This document shows, in pieces, positions 46,214-58,181 of a DNA stretch of 64,000 nucleotides. How positions within the stretch are numbered: position 1 is the stretch's first letter; each line of letters opens with the position of its first letter. Below the pieces are notes generated by a model. That model saw only the letters and a program-made list of their open reading frames with translations, was not told the origin of the DNA and did no database searches. The DNA comes from Polytrichum commune (Eukaryota > Streptophyta > Polytrichopsida > Polytrichales > Polytrichaceae): the NCBI GenBank assembly GCA_950295325.1, contig OX485803.1:19654001-19718000 (forward strand). The letters are read 5' to 3'. The translations under genes were made by a program, and so were the position numbers.

Positions 46214-46885
46214 ATGGGGACAAGCAGTGGCCACATTCCAGACGGCCCTTTGAAACAGTTCACACCACTCCCTGAACCATTTTACTGGGCCCAAGACGAA
46301 ACCCTAACGCAACACCGACAAAATGCTCGAGTAATTTTGCGGAACTACAATCTGACTGCCACAGTGGCATTGCCAGGTGAGAGCATGCCTGACATCGAGA
46401 AGCGGCGCGCCGAAATGCTTGGCAAACTGTTTGGGAAAATCGACATAGAAAACCCTCCTTTCATCGAACCGCCGTTCCAATGTGATTACGGATACAACAT
46501 TGAGTGCGGTTCGAAAACGTACATGAACTTTGGATGTGTGATCCTTGATTGCGCCAAGGTGACGATTGGCGACAAATGTTTGTTTGGACCCAACGTTCAA
46601 ATTTATTGTCCCGGCCATCCCCTCGACCCCGTATTGCGGAATGGGTTTGACGGGCCAGAGTTTGCAGAGCCAATTTCAATAGGAAATGACGTGTGGGTTG
46701 GAGGAAATGCCATTATCCTTTCGGGTGTTACTATCGGTGATGGGGCCGTTGTGGGAGCCGGAAGTGTGGTGACGAAAAATGTTGAGTCGATGACTGTGGT
46801 GGCTGGTAACCCGGCAAAGTTGATCCGGAAGATCGAGAAGGGCGACATGGGCCACCGTAAATGGAATTGGGCAGCAATGGAGTGA
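46214..46885 (+). CDS. maltose/galactoside O-acetyltransferase-like protein
   Basis: A single intronless frame of 223 residues, starting at the first ATG after a likely leader intron. The N-terminal region resembles the Mac domain (about residues 28-80, with an RAEMLGKLFGKI helix). The rest is a left-handed beta helix of hexapeptide repeats: IECGSKTYMNFGCVILDCAK, VTIGDKCLFGPNVQIY, SIGNDVWVGGNAIILSGVTI and GDGAVVGAGSVVTKNV, ending VAGNPAKLIRKIE. His135 in CPGHPLDP corresponds to the catalytic His of this family. The enzymes transfer acetyl from acetyl-CoA to sugar hydroxyls, acting in the cytosol as trimers. No targeting peptide is evident. The family is mainly bacterial and fungal, the gene lacks introns, and it is GC-richer than its AT-rich surroundings, so ancient horizontal transfer is plausible but unproven. 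The frame looks intact. Confidence 0.92.
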   Translation: MGTSSGHIPDGPLKQFTPLPEPFYWAQDETLTQHRQNARVILRNYNLTATVALPGESMPDIEKRRAEMLGKLFGKIDIENPPFIEPPFQCDYGYNIECGSKTYMNFGCVILDCAKVTIGDKCLFGPNVQIYCPGHPLDPVLRNGFDGPEFAEPISIGNDVWVGGNAIILSGVTIGDGAVVGAGSVVTKNVESMTVVAGNPAKLIRKIEKGDMGHRKWNWAAME

Positions 46886-49800
46886 GCTGGAATTAATATG
46901 TACAGTATAAAGGTAAGCAGGCCTTAATTGGACACTACAAGCTCTGCACCACTTCTACTAGGATGTGAAACAAGCAATTAGTGTACAATTAGTGTGCAAT
47001 GACAGAACTTCCAAGCCGCTCCAATGGTGAGAAATGCCTGCGGAGTTGGAAGTGCCTACAATAGGCCACATACCTTATAGCAACACCATCTTATGTAGGT
47101 GATAGCCACAAGCACTTCACTGTGGCAGCTGATGGCTCCAACTCCCAGTTATTTGCATAGCTAGCAACTGAAGTGGAGCCAATTGAAGGTCATTGCTTTC
47201 CCTCTACTTCCTTTGTGATTTGCACCTTCAATAATTTTCCCTGTAGACATCCTGTTTCACCTTTTAGGTGTAGGAAGTGCATGAATGTTTTGGAAAGGCC
47301 ATTTCAATAATTTGGCAGAATACATTGCATTTTCAAAATGTTGTGATTTGTTTAAATGAGGGGACACATTCTTAACAAAAATGTACAGACACAAGCATCT
47401 AGAAACGAATCCTGTATGTAATTGCAGTGTTATAATGCTAATAACAATGCCAGACCTCTTCAGTCAAAAAGTTGTGTGATTTGTCTTCTTCGTTGTTGGC
47501 TCTACTTTTCTGGGAAGGCTCTTGGTTTCACTAGACTTTTGGGGCACAAGTTTATCCATTTGATGAGATGGATGGTTGTGTGACGGATGTAATGATTAAA
47601 ATGGAGAATGAACTTGGAAATGTCAGACTGAAAAAAAGATGGTAGGTGCATAGGTGTTGTGAATTTCTAGTGACTGGTGTTGATACTCAATCATTTCAAT
47701 TTTCAATGTTTAACTTCGTCTCAAATCCTATAGCGGTGAAATTCCTTATAGAGAGGTAGGAACCATGAGTTCTCACTTTTGTGACAGGCAGGTGAATGTG
47801 TACCAAGAGCAGTGAGCCCTTGCATTGTCTCAATGTGAACAAGATACATCACATCCTGCATGTCATCTTCTTTGTGGTAATGTAGTCATTGCTCTTCTTG
47901 TGTTGGGAGTTGCTACTCACAACCTTCTGGTGCTCTTGTCATCTATATTCTGGAGAACACTTTGAAAATCTGGATCTTAGAGCAATCTTATTCCTATATT
48001 GGTTGTGGCTGTATCATTGATGGAGTTGACGTACACTGTTGCTTACTTTCTGACTTGCAAGAAATTATGTCTTTTAAATGACTTCTAGCCATGGATGCCT
48101 GCTCCTCAACCTCCATTGACTTTTGCTTTTGGAAGTGACCAAACTGATATCGCATTATTAGAATTTGAGCTGGATGGAACTATTAGTGTTTGCGACAGGC
48201 TTTTACAGAAAACTGCAGCCTATTTTTTAAAATAAGAACATAAGAAATGTGCGATGAGAAACGTTTGGTGACCACACTGTCATGAGAGGATTATCAATCT
48301 GGAGGGTGCAGTATATGCTTGAAGAGGTGAGCATGTTAGAACCAAGTTATGGTGAAGTCTGGTTTTGTTGATGGGTAGAATGCAGATGCATTTTAGCGTA
48401 TGGGTTTATAAGCTATAGTACAATATTCAGGCAGTGACATGCTACAGTAATCTGTATGAAAGGATGAAAGTTATTTGAAACCTCGGTAGTTTGGTTGAAT
48501 ACATAGGTTGTCAAAATAAAGGGTTAGGAACTTCACACTGGACCCAAAGTTGTTGACACAAAACGTGAGCACATTGTATTCCCAAGGACGTCAAAGTGAG
48601 TTCGAATTAAAACGTTTCAGTTGTAACATTGTTTTGAGAATTGGCTGTTCCATGACACCAGAAACTTCATTAGCAATCATTCCTTGTTGTTGCTGTGGAG
48701 CTCAAGCACAAAATCTTTCTTTTGGGTAGGTACTAGGTATAGTGTTGAAGGAACACAGATAAAAACAATGTGACCAAACTTGTTCATAACAACAATCACG
48801 TTCTTTATTATCTACTGTACCCAATTTTTCAAGGCTGGTCCTCCAATAAGTAGCATTTGGCAGCCTAGTAGGTAGATGATGGACATTGGCCACCTTGTGA
48901 TAATGCCCGTTCGAGGTTGGCCACACCCAATTTATCTGTGTCTCATTTGATTTTGTTATGGGTAAATTCTTTTGTTGCGTGCAAGTCCTGTGTTGAGTCA
49001 CTGATGTGGTATTCTATCTAACCTGGTAAATTGCATTGCATTGTACTCTTGGAATGTATCACTGCTCATCAGTGGGTATAAAGATGTGTTGATTTTATCA
49101 CTGTGCAAGTCATGTAGCAGTGCCATGCAAAGCGCTGAAAGTAGTAGACAGTTCTCCTTTTAGGATGATTTGTCCTGTTAGAATTACATATTTCTTAGTC
49201 TTGCAGAAAACCTTGGCACCACATGACACCAGAGCTTTCGAAAGGTGGACTTGAGGCACTTGTACTTGGGTTTGCAACATAAGTTACAGATGCTCAATCT
49301 CTGAGAGGTGATTAAGCTACGTGGCTCTATTGTGGGCACTTCCAACTCCAGGAAAAAAATTGGTTGTGGATTTGGATCAGGAAGTGTCGCATCAAAGTTA
49401 GCACCTGTGAGTTACGGAGATGGTTCTTGTTCTAGTTTTTGAGACTACAAGTTGCGGATGTGGTCGTTTCTTTACCCATCGCAAGTGCAAATGATGCCCC
49501 GCCTTTGTTGGTGAAGCTTCTTCAGGAAGGGACCTCCATCAACTATGACCTGTCCAAGAGAAGAAGCACTACAAGGATATGGGTCCTCAGCAATTGAGCA
49601 ACGTCATTGAAAACTTGTCCTATGGAACTGAAATTTTTGCAAATTTAGTACAATGGTAGATTGCATTGTTCTTTCACCGACGCAGGACGATTGCGTAGGA
49701 TTCGTATGCTAGTAGTGAAGAGGAGAGGTGACTTCAATGTTGCCACTGGCATGAAGTATGGTGTGTTGCTTCACCTTGGAGTTGGTCTAACTCTCTATAT

Positions 49801-50508
49801 AATTTTGAAATAGGCATCACAAGAATAAAGGGGATATTAAATCCTATTGTCTTTGTTCAAAGATGAGTGCCTTGAAGGGGCATAGATAGGGTGGCGGCTC
49901 GCACCTACTGTATCTCCCCAAGAGCAAGCCCTTGGTCTCCCACATGGTTGGTTGAAAAAAATATTTGGTTCATACATAACACAATGGTATTATGCACTAG
50001 AAATCAAGTGCTAGGAAGGTCACCCCATCCAAGCAACCATTTTGGCCTTAGATGGCTTAACTTTCCCATGATTTTGGGTTAAGACCTTGGGATTAAGCCA
50101 CTCCCACCTACCCATAGTTTGAGACATGGCCACATGTATTTTGTTACCCTTGTAATTTGCAACACGTCTTGGGCAATGTAGTGAAGCAAACATTGTACAC
50201 CAAACAAAGTGAGGGAGATATGGATGCATGAGCTACAATGAAGTGAAGTATGGCATTAGTGTGCATGAGCATGTCAAGCATGTTAATAGCGTGTGTAAAT
50301 AGTGTGTGTTTAAAATGAAAAGTTCTAGAGAATGAAGATGTGTTTTCAAGGAGTGCATCGTAATTGCACATCCACCTATAAGTTCAACAACATGAAGAGT
50401 CCTGGTAGTTGTCCCCACATTTGTTTATATGACATAGGATTGAAATTTTGTGTTGAAGAGATTACAATGAAAATGTGCACAAGTGATGTGTAATCGTAAA
50501 AGAAGTGT
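46886..50508. other. long spacer without recognised gene
   Basis: The first few hundred bases are probably the acetyltransferase 3' untranslated region. A short open stretch near 49,450-49,580 (VSLPIASANDAPPLLVKLLQ) looks like coding sequence but I cannot place it. Frames at 48,702-49,001 (minus) and 49,891-50,082 (plus) show no family features. Confidence 0.4.
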
Positions 50509-50517
50509 CCAATTCAT

Positions 50518-50758
50518 GGAGAGAGGGAATTATTGTATACAAGCATATCTCTCCTCCATCCAACATAAAACTTGACCCCTATAGGTTTATTGTTGATTCA
50601 TTTGAAAGGACATTGACTAGAATATTTTGGAGTCTTTGAAAATAATTATGATATCAAATAAACTTTTTTTTTGAAGAACCTCAAGATTGCATACTATGTT
50701 AGGGATTTTATGTTGGATGAATGAGAGGTACGCAGGTATACAATAATCCCCTCTCTCC
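50518..50758. mobile_element. Mutator-type MITE with 9-bp target duplication
   Basis: Terminal inverted repeats of about 55 bp: the left starts GGAGAGAGGGAATTATTGTA, the complement of the right GGAGAGAGGGGATTATTGTA, and both continue to CATCCAACATAAAA. CCAATTCAT flanks the element exactly on both sides (50509-50517 and 50759-50767). A 9-bp duplication is the mark of Mutator-like elements. At 241 bp it is non-autonomous. Related, more decayed copies lie at about 3,765-3,840, 51,131-51,375 and 61,654-61,866. Confidence 0.92.
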
Positions 50759-50767
50759 CCAATTCAT

Positions 50768-51675
50768 TCCGTGATCAACATGCCTATATTTGCAATATAT
50801 CCAAAGTTTTATTATTTGTGCAATACGAATGTCCTCTCTAAACCTTCCAAGTCCTAGTCATTGTCCCTAATTTTCTCTCACGAGTCCCAACCCACACATA
50901 ATGTCCCTTATAGAAGATTTTGTTTTTTCTTGTAGAAACATCATAGATACAAGCCCTTGTTAAAGTTTGCTTGTCCTATGGGCATGTCTCTTGTAAGTGC
51001 TTGTGAGTCCCAAACATCGTCCCCTCTACTACTTAGTTTGATAGCACCCTCTATTGTCCCCAACGAAAGCTCCTTTGTCCCCGTGACACATCTTCACAAA
51101 CAAATAAAGGGTCCCATCCGATTGTCCTATGAGAAGTAACTTATTGCATACAATTGTACCTCACCCTCATTCAAGAAAAACATTGGAAAATTTCAAAGTC
51201 CATTTGTTTCTTTAAAAACCACTTGGATTAGCTTCAAAATATTTGAAATTAGTCTATTAGGAGACAAATGAACCATAGCTTTCATGGGCGAAGTTTTTTT
51301 TAATTTGGATGAATGAAAAAGTATATGCTATTATGCTTGCATGCAAAGAATCCCCTTCATGCCCCCTCCGCCCAAGCTACTTGCATCAACGGAGATAATA
51401 CTTCATCCCTAATACTTTCATTGCTTGACACATTCGAGCTCTATCTAAGGCCATGATGAACACTTAAATTCATCTCGTGTCTAGTACTGTAACTTATGGG
51501 TACGGCTTGCAAAAGATGTTACATAAACATACAAAACGTATGCAAGTACTATATATGGTAGGTCTTGAGCATTTTGGTACATGGAAGAAGTGTGCATCAT
51601 TTATAACACTTGCGTACCTTAGATTTATTAATATGTACCAATAGACATCAGGCATTAGGTATGAATGTATGCCTT
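50768..51675. other. AT-rich spacer with a decayed MITE copy
   Basis: About 51,131-51,375 is bounded by ACTTATTGCATACAATTGTA and a TTTGGATGAATGA...CAAAGAATCCCC end, a diverged relative of the 50,518 MITE. Nothing else is recognised. Confidence 0.45.
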
Positions 51676-52117
51676 CACTACACTATATCTTGTATTTAGT
51701 GTCACTGATTCTATTTTGTCTTGCTCGATACCAATTGTAAACCGCCCATGTAGGTAGTGTCACCAACACTAAATGTAAACCTAACATTATCTGTCAATCC
51801 TTGTAAAAAGAAAAAAAGAAAAAAAGAAAAAACCAATTGGGCATCATAGATTTACATTGTTGCAATTACTTTCACTTTCTAAGTGTTTTTTCATCCAAAC
51901 TTCCATCTTTCATGACAATGTTTCATTACATGAATGTTAGGATGCATAAAATACGAAAATATCATATCCATGTGTTCAATAAATGGGATGGGTTTCATCA
52001 AAATTTTAATCATTCGTGGCAAATATTAGTAAACGTATTCATAAGAAGTATCATTAGAAAAGTTACCACATCGACATAAAATATCATATGACACTAAAGA
52101 CAATATTTCGTGTAGTA
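51676..52117. mobile_element. small CACTA-type MITE
   Basis: The left end CACTACACTATATCTTGTAT then TTAGTGTCA pairs with the complement of the right end, TACTACACGAAATATTGTC then TTTAGTGTCA. Internal sequence (TGTCTTGCTC, ACCAACACTAAATGT) is shared with the 27,830 element, so both belong to one family. The target duplication is not clean. Confidence 0.75.
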
Positions 52118-52980
52118 ACTATCATGTTGTATCATTTGTTGGCTAAGATGGTGTCCATGAATTGAAGTTGTGTGTGTGTGGAATTTGTCCTTGATCTTAA
52201 TACACCACCCGTCTTGTGCTTAAAGTGAGGCAATTATTATTATAAAGAAATAGATTGCAAAACTTGCTCATTTCAAGCTATTCAAGAAATCATGAACAAC
52301 ATCCAAGAAACAGCATAGCATCCATGTCAAAATTGAGTAAGCACACATCTTGCATTCCATTTTACACTTTGGGTGGGTAGAATAAACCGTCAATAATACT
52401 TTGTATATGTACCGGACTGACACCCAACTCTTGGATATTGACATAGTAATCTTCACCGGCATATACTCATTGCCCGATGTAAGATGTCAAATTCACATTA
52501 TTAGTTTGCTACTATTATAAGCCCTAGGGAGTGTGAGGCCAAACCGCCCACCCTTAAGCGTCCTAGTCCGGGTGAGGGAATGGATATCACATTCGTGTTT
52601 CCATACTCCATTTTACCAAATTCGTGAGACTCCATTACAATTCCCATCAATCATTGCACACCAATCCATTCCACGATAATATTACAAGCGTTAACAAACG
52701 CTCTTCTCTATTATCCCAATCATAATACCCCCTATTGCTATCACAATCTCATCCACACCCCAATGCAACCGCTAATCCTACCCTCCAATACTTCTTATTT
52801 TCCTAGCTTACTCACGAACTAATGATTTAAACTAACATCAAGTGACCACCTAGTTCACTATCTATTACCACGTCAAGTGTGGCACCACGGGCTTTACCCC
52901 CTTTATATCCCTTGGTCCCCTCAAGCCCTCTAACTAAAATCCTTCAAAGCCTAGCCTTAAATCTTCGGCAACTGCAAAAC
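52118..52980. other. spacer, no gene recognised
   Basis: Ordinary low-complexity AT-rich sequence apart from a less AT-rich stretch approaching the minisatellite. Confidence 0.4.
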
Positions 52981-53393
52981 CAACACCCTTTGGAGCTGCA
53001 GAAATACTAGCACCCTTGAACTGCAGAAAATACCCGCACCCTTGGAGCTGCGGAAATGCCAACACCCTTGAGCTGCAGAAAATACTAGCACCCTTGGAGC
53101 TGCAGAAATGCCAGCACCCTTGCGCTGCAGAAAATACCAACACCCTTGAGTTGCAGGAAATGCCAGCACCCTTGAACTGCCGAAAATACCAACACCCTTG
53201 GACTGCAGAAAATACCAACACCCTTGGACTACAGAAAATACCAGCACCCTTGACTGCAGAAAATACCAGCACCCTTGGAGCTGCGGAAATGCCAGCACCC
53301 TTGACTGCAGAAAATACCAGCACCCTTGGAGCTGCGGAAATGCCAGCACCCTTGCGCTGCAGAAAATACCAGCACCCTTGGAGCTGCAGAAAA
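52981..53393. repeat. 16-unit minisatellite of ~26 bp
   Basis: Sixteen units share the core CACCCTTGGAGCTGCAGAAA and alternate between a longer type with GAAAATACCAG and a shorter type with GGAAATGCCAG. Unit lengths of 24-27 bp keep long frames open on both strands (up to 158 codons on minus), which reflects repetition rather than a gene. Confidence 0.93.
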
Positions 53394-54495
53394 CCTCGTG
53401 TAGTCTAATCCACAATTTACTAGTTAATCCCACTAAGCCCTAACTAATTCCGCTAATTAACTTCCCTAATTCCCTAAAACATCCTTACCTAATTCACACA
53501 TTTTTCCTAGCTCTAAGAGCTCAAGAACTTCTAGAGGAGGAGAGAGAGAGAGAGAGAGCTGGGCATTTCTTGAGTGAAGCTATGCTTACTTTCAAGCATA
53601 TTTCTTTCTACAACATCCTCTTTGTCAAGAGGCCATTCCATTCTTTCATATATCTATGTATCCATCAAAACTTGGGAGGGTGGGTGGGATCTTCCCTCCT
53701 TGTTAGTACATTGCACATTTTAACCTTTACACTTTGGAGCATTTTGAAAATATTTTTACTATGTATAACCTTGGAGTACTCACACCACTATGGTTTGTAA
53801 GTGTGTATCCTTTCCAAACCAATATGTAACTTAAGCCCAACATATACAAAATCAAGTTGAATGTGACTAACTAAGAGTCTTTCAAAGTCATTAACAAGGT
53901 ATCATTGTAAAACATGCCTTCTAACTTGTGGAATGTTTACTTCCTCTATACACACTATTTCATAATAAGATGGTATACAAAACCTAATAAGGCCGTCAAA
54001 CTTGTGAAGGGTCTGCCTCACCTGTGCCCATGCAACCAACCAACAAAACATTGAGGATTAGTTACGTACACGAGGTGAATAACAGCAGAACCCAATTGTT
54101 ATCTATGTCACACAAATACATGAGGCATAATCATACATTTTGTATCCCGAAATACTCACTAACCTCAATGAGTATTCTACCTGTTCTTTGGCCATTTGAG
54201 AACCCACAGCTTGTAGTAAATCACTTTCACTTTCAACAAGCTCCCACCTTGTTTACCCTAATCACCAAAATTACCTAAGGTAAACAGCTTCCACGGTTTA
54301 CTCTTGGAAAGGAAGTACTCAAGTGGGCTTCCTCTTAATATACGATTAGGTAATCGTTTAGGACCGTAGATTCGCACCATCAGATCTATGGTCGTTCATC
54401 CTTAGTTGGCCATTGCCTAGTACCAAGGTACAAACTTTTTAGGGTAAAAATTAATTGTGTGGTGTCAGTTGGTTCAAATCAGACCTAGAGCTAGG

Positions 54496-54497
<2 letters not shown>

Positions 54498-54532
<35 letters not shown>
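54498..54532. repeat. (GA)n microsatellite
   Basis: About 17 uninterrupted GA units. Confidence 0.95.
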
Positions 54533-54535
<3 letters not shown>

Positions 54536-55182
54536 GGAGGACGAGGAGAGGGCATCCAAGACCACAAACCCCTTAACCTTCTCCTACTTAGTAGGACCTT
54601 ATCCTATCCACTAAACCCTCACCCTCTAAACCAACAAGAGCGTGTTCTAATTCAAACATTTAAATCCAAAGCCCTTCCTCTTGCTTCATCAAACACTACT
54701 CACGTAACCAAAACACTCCTAATGTCACTAAGCTTCTAATTAACCACACAAAATAGGCTTAAGGCTTAAAACATAAATCCACACCAAGCCTCACTCTTTT
54801 TATACTTTTGATTGTTTCAATAACACTCCAATTGCAATTCTAAATAAATTCTAAACATAAAACCAATATGAGCACTCATTTTGGGCTCATAGGGAGCGAG
54901 GCCTAACCAACTAGTTTCCAATTGCACATGCTTAGGCTAGGACATTTGCCTTGTTTTCCTATCCATGAGGATTTTAAAAACTCTTACGTATTTAGTGTCA
55001 TGAGCGTCTTCAAGGAATTATACGGGCATAAAGGAATATGTTTTCTTAGACCCACTAGTGTATCCAATATCGACTGAATAATGTTATGGGGGCACAACCA
55101 TCAATTCTCGATATAGCCATGCTCCATAAACCCATTTCGGGTTCACATAGGAGCTTGTGGCTATGTTAAAGGATAAAGCGCA

Positions 55183-55217
<35 letters not shown>
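55183..55217. repeat. compound (CT)n(CA)n microsatellite
   Basis: About eight CT units directly followed by about nine CA units. Confidence 0.95.
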
Positions 55218-55739
55218 ATATCTTCATTTTTTATGCTAAGAATAATATATAGGACGTATGTACGTGCATTGGGGGGGGCACAACATGGATAAATAATGGA
55301 ATTGGTTGGCAAGGGAGGGTATAACCTTTATGGAGTTTGCTAGGGTGGATGCACGGGGGGGGGGGGGGGGCAGGTGGCCTGGGATGGCACATGGAAAGGT
55401 AAGCTATCTAGAGCTAGGGCGGTGTGGTGACAACATGCCCTTGGCAAAACATGGGACATTAAGTTATGTGGAGTTGGGAAGGTGACTTATCTACAATTGG
55501 GAATGTAAATATGCATGGTGACAATCTATGTTTGCGGTGAGCATGCAGTTGCGGTTTTGTTCAATTTTGCGTTTCGTATTTACGATCTAAGTTGTATGAC
55601 CAAGAAAGTTATATTTGTGTTGTGATGTCTATAAACTCACATTGATTATGTGTTGAGCAAAAAATTTATGATGCTTAAGAAAATGTGTGCTCTTGCTCAT
55701 TCTCATTCTCAAAAACAAACTTGCGCTTGTTTAAAATAA

Positions 55740-56646
55740 ATTTAGGCTTCAGTGACCATTGCCATGGGAGGAATGGATGTGGACATTGCGCTCTTTGTGA
55801 AATTGAAGAGGTTTATAGAGGAGCAATGTATTGTTAGGTTGTGTTATGTGGAGAGGGATGGGGCGTCGACCCACAAACATTTCCGAATGATGTTGAAGGG
55901 GAACTTTGCTAATCTTCTAGTGTTGAACATGAAATCAAGGTTTGTTTGTGGTGGGATGAGTGACCGCCAACATGTTGTGTTGTCTCGAACAAGAAATTGA
56001 GGAATGAGGGTCTGCATACCTTCAAGGGCATGACTGGACATTGTATAACGACAATGGGGAGGAGCCTTTTGAGTTTGTTCATCATAATGTATTGGTGGAG
56101 GACATGAATGATGGAAAATGGAGTACATGAAGTTCGGCAAGGCTAGTTTGAACAATTGTGTGAGTCTATCTCATAGCAACATTTTACAAAAGGCACATCA
56201 ATGGGCGCAATTTCGTATGAAGAAGCACTTAGGTGTTGCTATTCCTAGCACATTGTACCACATGTGCAAGAGTGGGCAATTCTACCCGAATCCAACATGG
56301 GTGATCCCATTGAGGTCTACAAGGAGTGGATGTGAGGCGGGCGGCATTCATTTGGAAAATCGTGATGAACCCACATGACATCCAAATGGAAGACATATCC
56401 AGTGTTTTTTTTGACACCATCACGGGTGTGTCAAACATGAGGTACTTTAATGCACAACAAATTGCAATTGGCCATCGTGAGGAGGAGAGGGAAGATCAGT
56501 TGTGCCTTACGCAAGGATATTGTTGTGAAGGTGATGGCATAGACCCAATATTGGAGGATTTAGAACGCACATGGATGGTGGAAGACGCTAGAGTTGGGAT
56601 TGATGGAGCTACATGGATGTTGGTTCCGGAGTTGCAATGCCTATAG
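55740..56646 (+). pseudogene. broken coding region of unknown, possibly HUH-transposon origin
   Basis: Three plus-strand frames follow one another: 55752-56000 (FVKLKRFIEEQCIVRLCYVE, then GASTHKHFRMMLKGNFANLL), 56118-56378 (HSNILQKAHQWAQFRMKKHL, YHMCKSGQFYPNPTWVIPL) and 56326-56646 (DVRRAAFIWKIVMNPHDIQM, RYFNAQQIAIG). The composition and the smooth order suggest one former protein broken by several frame changes. HKHF with HTFKGMTGHC soon after recalls the HxH and a later motif of HUH endonucleases such as those of Replitrons, but I cannot confirm it. It is locally GC-richer than its surroundings. Confidence 0.4.
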
Positions 56647-58013
56647 GCATCTCTTGTCATCATAATGCTAGTCCTGTAGAGTTGATGGGAGCCGCAAGAG
56701 GATGGTTTCAATGGCAACGTCTAGCAGTCAATGGTTTAGTGGCAACAACACATGGATTCCCTCAAACGTGCATGTGTGTGATTTGAGGGAACTAGATGAA
56801 GCCTTCTAATACTCTATAAGTTCTCATTTTATTCAATAAAGTTGTCAGTTGGTTATTGCATGTTGACATGTCTTTTGTTGGTGCCGTTTTTTTGCGCAAT
56901 TATCCCCAACCCATACTATATTAATTGATCTCCCAAGAAGGACATGGAAACCATGGTGCAAGTTAATAAGCAAATACATAAGGCACAAAAAACCACAAAA
57001 ACCCTGGGGATTTCTGTATGTGATGAATAAACCATGGGTTTGTTGGGTTGTCATTACAATAATTGATCCTTATCTGACTTGAATGTGTATTGAGGAGGCT
57101 ACAACACATTGTAGCTCAATATTCACGTCATTGAACTGAACCCACAACTTTAAAGGTAGCGGTAATACCGCTTGTGATGTTCACTTAGTGCCTAAACATG
57201 AATTGCTTTGCATGGTCATTGTTAATCATCCATGTCATTCAACTCAACATGAGGAACTTTTATTGGTTCCATTTGATACACCTCGTATTCCAAGTTTGGT
57301 AAATATGTACATATGCTTAGGAAACTATGTTAGCTTATGCCGTTCATTTGTAGATGGTCTCAATATAATACTACATCCTGGCATAATCTTATATGTATAT
57401 GAAATGCATTCTCCAAGTACCCCTTCACTTGTAGTTAGCTCCTAAAGGCAAGAGCGACCCAAGTAAGTTCTTATATCTTATACACTAGGGCTAGCATAAT
57501 GCATAAATCTGAATCCATTGTGTACAATAATGAAAATATCTCCACACATCTATGTGGAGCCCAAAAATGCATTTTGCTATATGTAAGTTCTCAAACTTAC
57601 ATTTGTAGATTAATAGATTAATGTGAGTTTGAAAGGCACAAACCAAGGATTAAGTTTGAAGTTTAGAATGTCTTTAGAGCCATGCCACATACACTATTTA
57701 TTCATTCTCTTATGTTATTATCCAATGCAATTATTATTTAAAAATCATAATAAAATGGTTCTTACTTTTCTTTTACTTTTCTTCCTCCTTTTCCAATGTG
57801 CGTAGTTTCGTCCAAGTGGACAAAAGTTCCGAATGTACCACAACAACATGCCCAAAAGCACCTCCAAATTCAAGGAACACTTAGTGTACTATGTGTGCAC
57901 CGAGAAGGTAAAAAAGTATAGGCCAAGGTTGCTGCTCCTCTTGCTTCATCTTGTTGGCACAACCATTGTCATCCAAGTCATCCAATGTTATGCTTTATGC
58001 CTGCGTTATTGGA
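56647..58013. other. AT-rich spacer
   Basis: An 85-codon frame at 57,188-57,445 (EELLLVPFDTPRIPSLVNMY) looks coding-like but matches nothing I know. No RNA gene or complete transposon is seen. Confidence 0.4.
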
Positions 58014-58181
58014 CATAATATTATTAAGCAGTGTGTCATTCTTTTTGTGGGTCCAGAGAATATAATCATGGGATGTTAGGACTTCAGTTGAATTTGAGTC
58101 TCCTTGCATAAGGTTTGAGCATCCCATGGTTAAATTCTCAGGGGCCCACAGAATGAACGTACATTGCTTAATGATGTTATG
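58014..58181. mobile_element. fold-back MITE
   Basis: Two arms of about 65 bp are inverted copies: the left starts CATAATATTATTAAGCAGTG, the complement of the right CATAACATCATTAAGCAATG, and both continue through TGTGGG and a CATGGGATG block. Only about 40 bp separate them. The sequence near 4,340-4,440 is a relative of one arm. Confidence 0.8.

Larger units (their letters stand above)
53394..55740. other. spacer with microsatellites
   Basis: Holds (AG)n at 53539-53558, (GA)n at 54498-54532, (CT)n(CA)n at 55183-55217 and a run of 16 G at 55355-55370. The frame at 54,455-54,739 that crosses the (GA)n tract is not a credible gene. Confidence 0.6.

Noticed and set aside
48702-49001. 99-codon minus-strand frame considered as a retroelement remnant
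   Set aside because: No reverse transcriptase, integrase or protease motif and no flanking long repeats visible.
52957-53433. 158-codon minus-strand frame
   Set aside because: Lies wholly on the minisatellite; openness comes from unit lengths and composition.
54455-54739. 94-codon plus-strand frame with an Arg/Glu-repeat stretch
   Set aside because: The repeat is the translated (GA)n microsatellite; no other support.
57188-57445. 85-codon plus-strand frame
   Set aside because: Coding-like composition but no recognisable family, start context or neighbouring exon.
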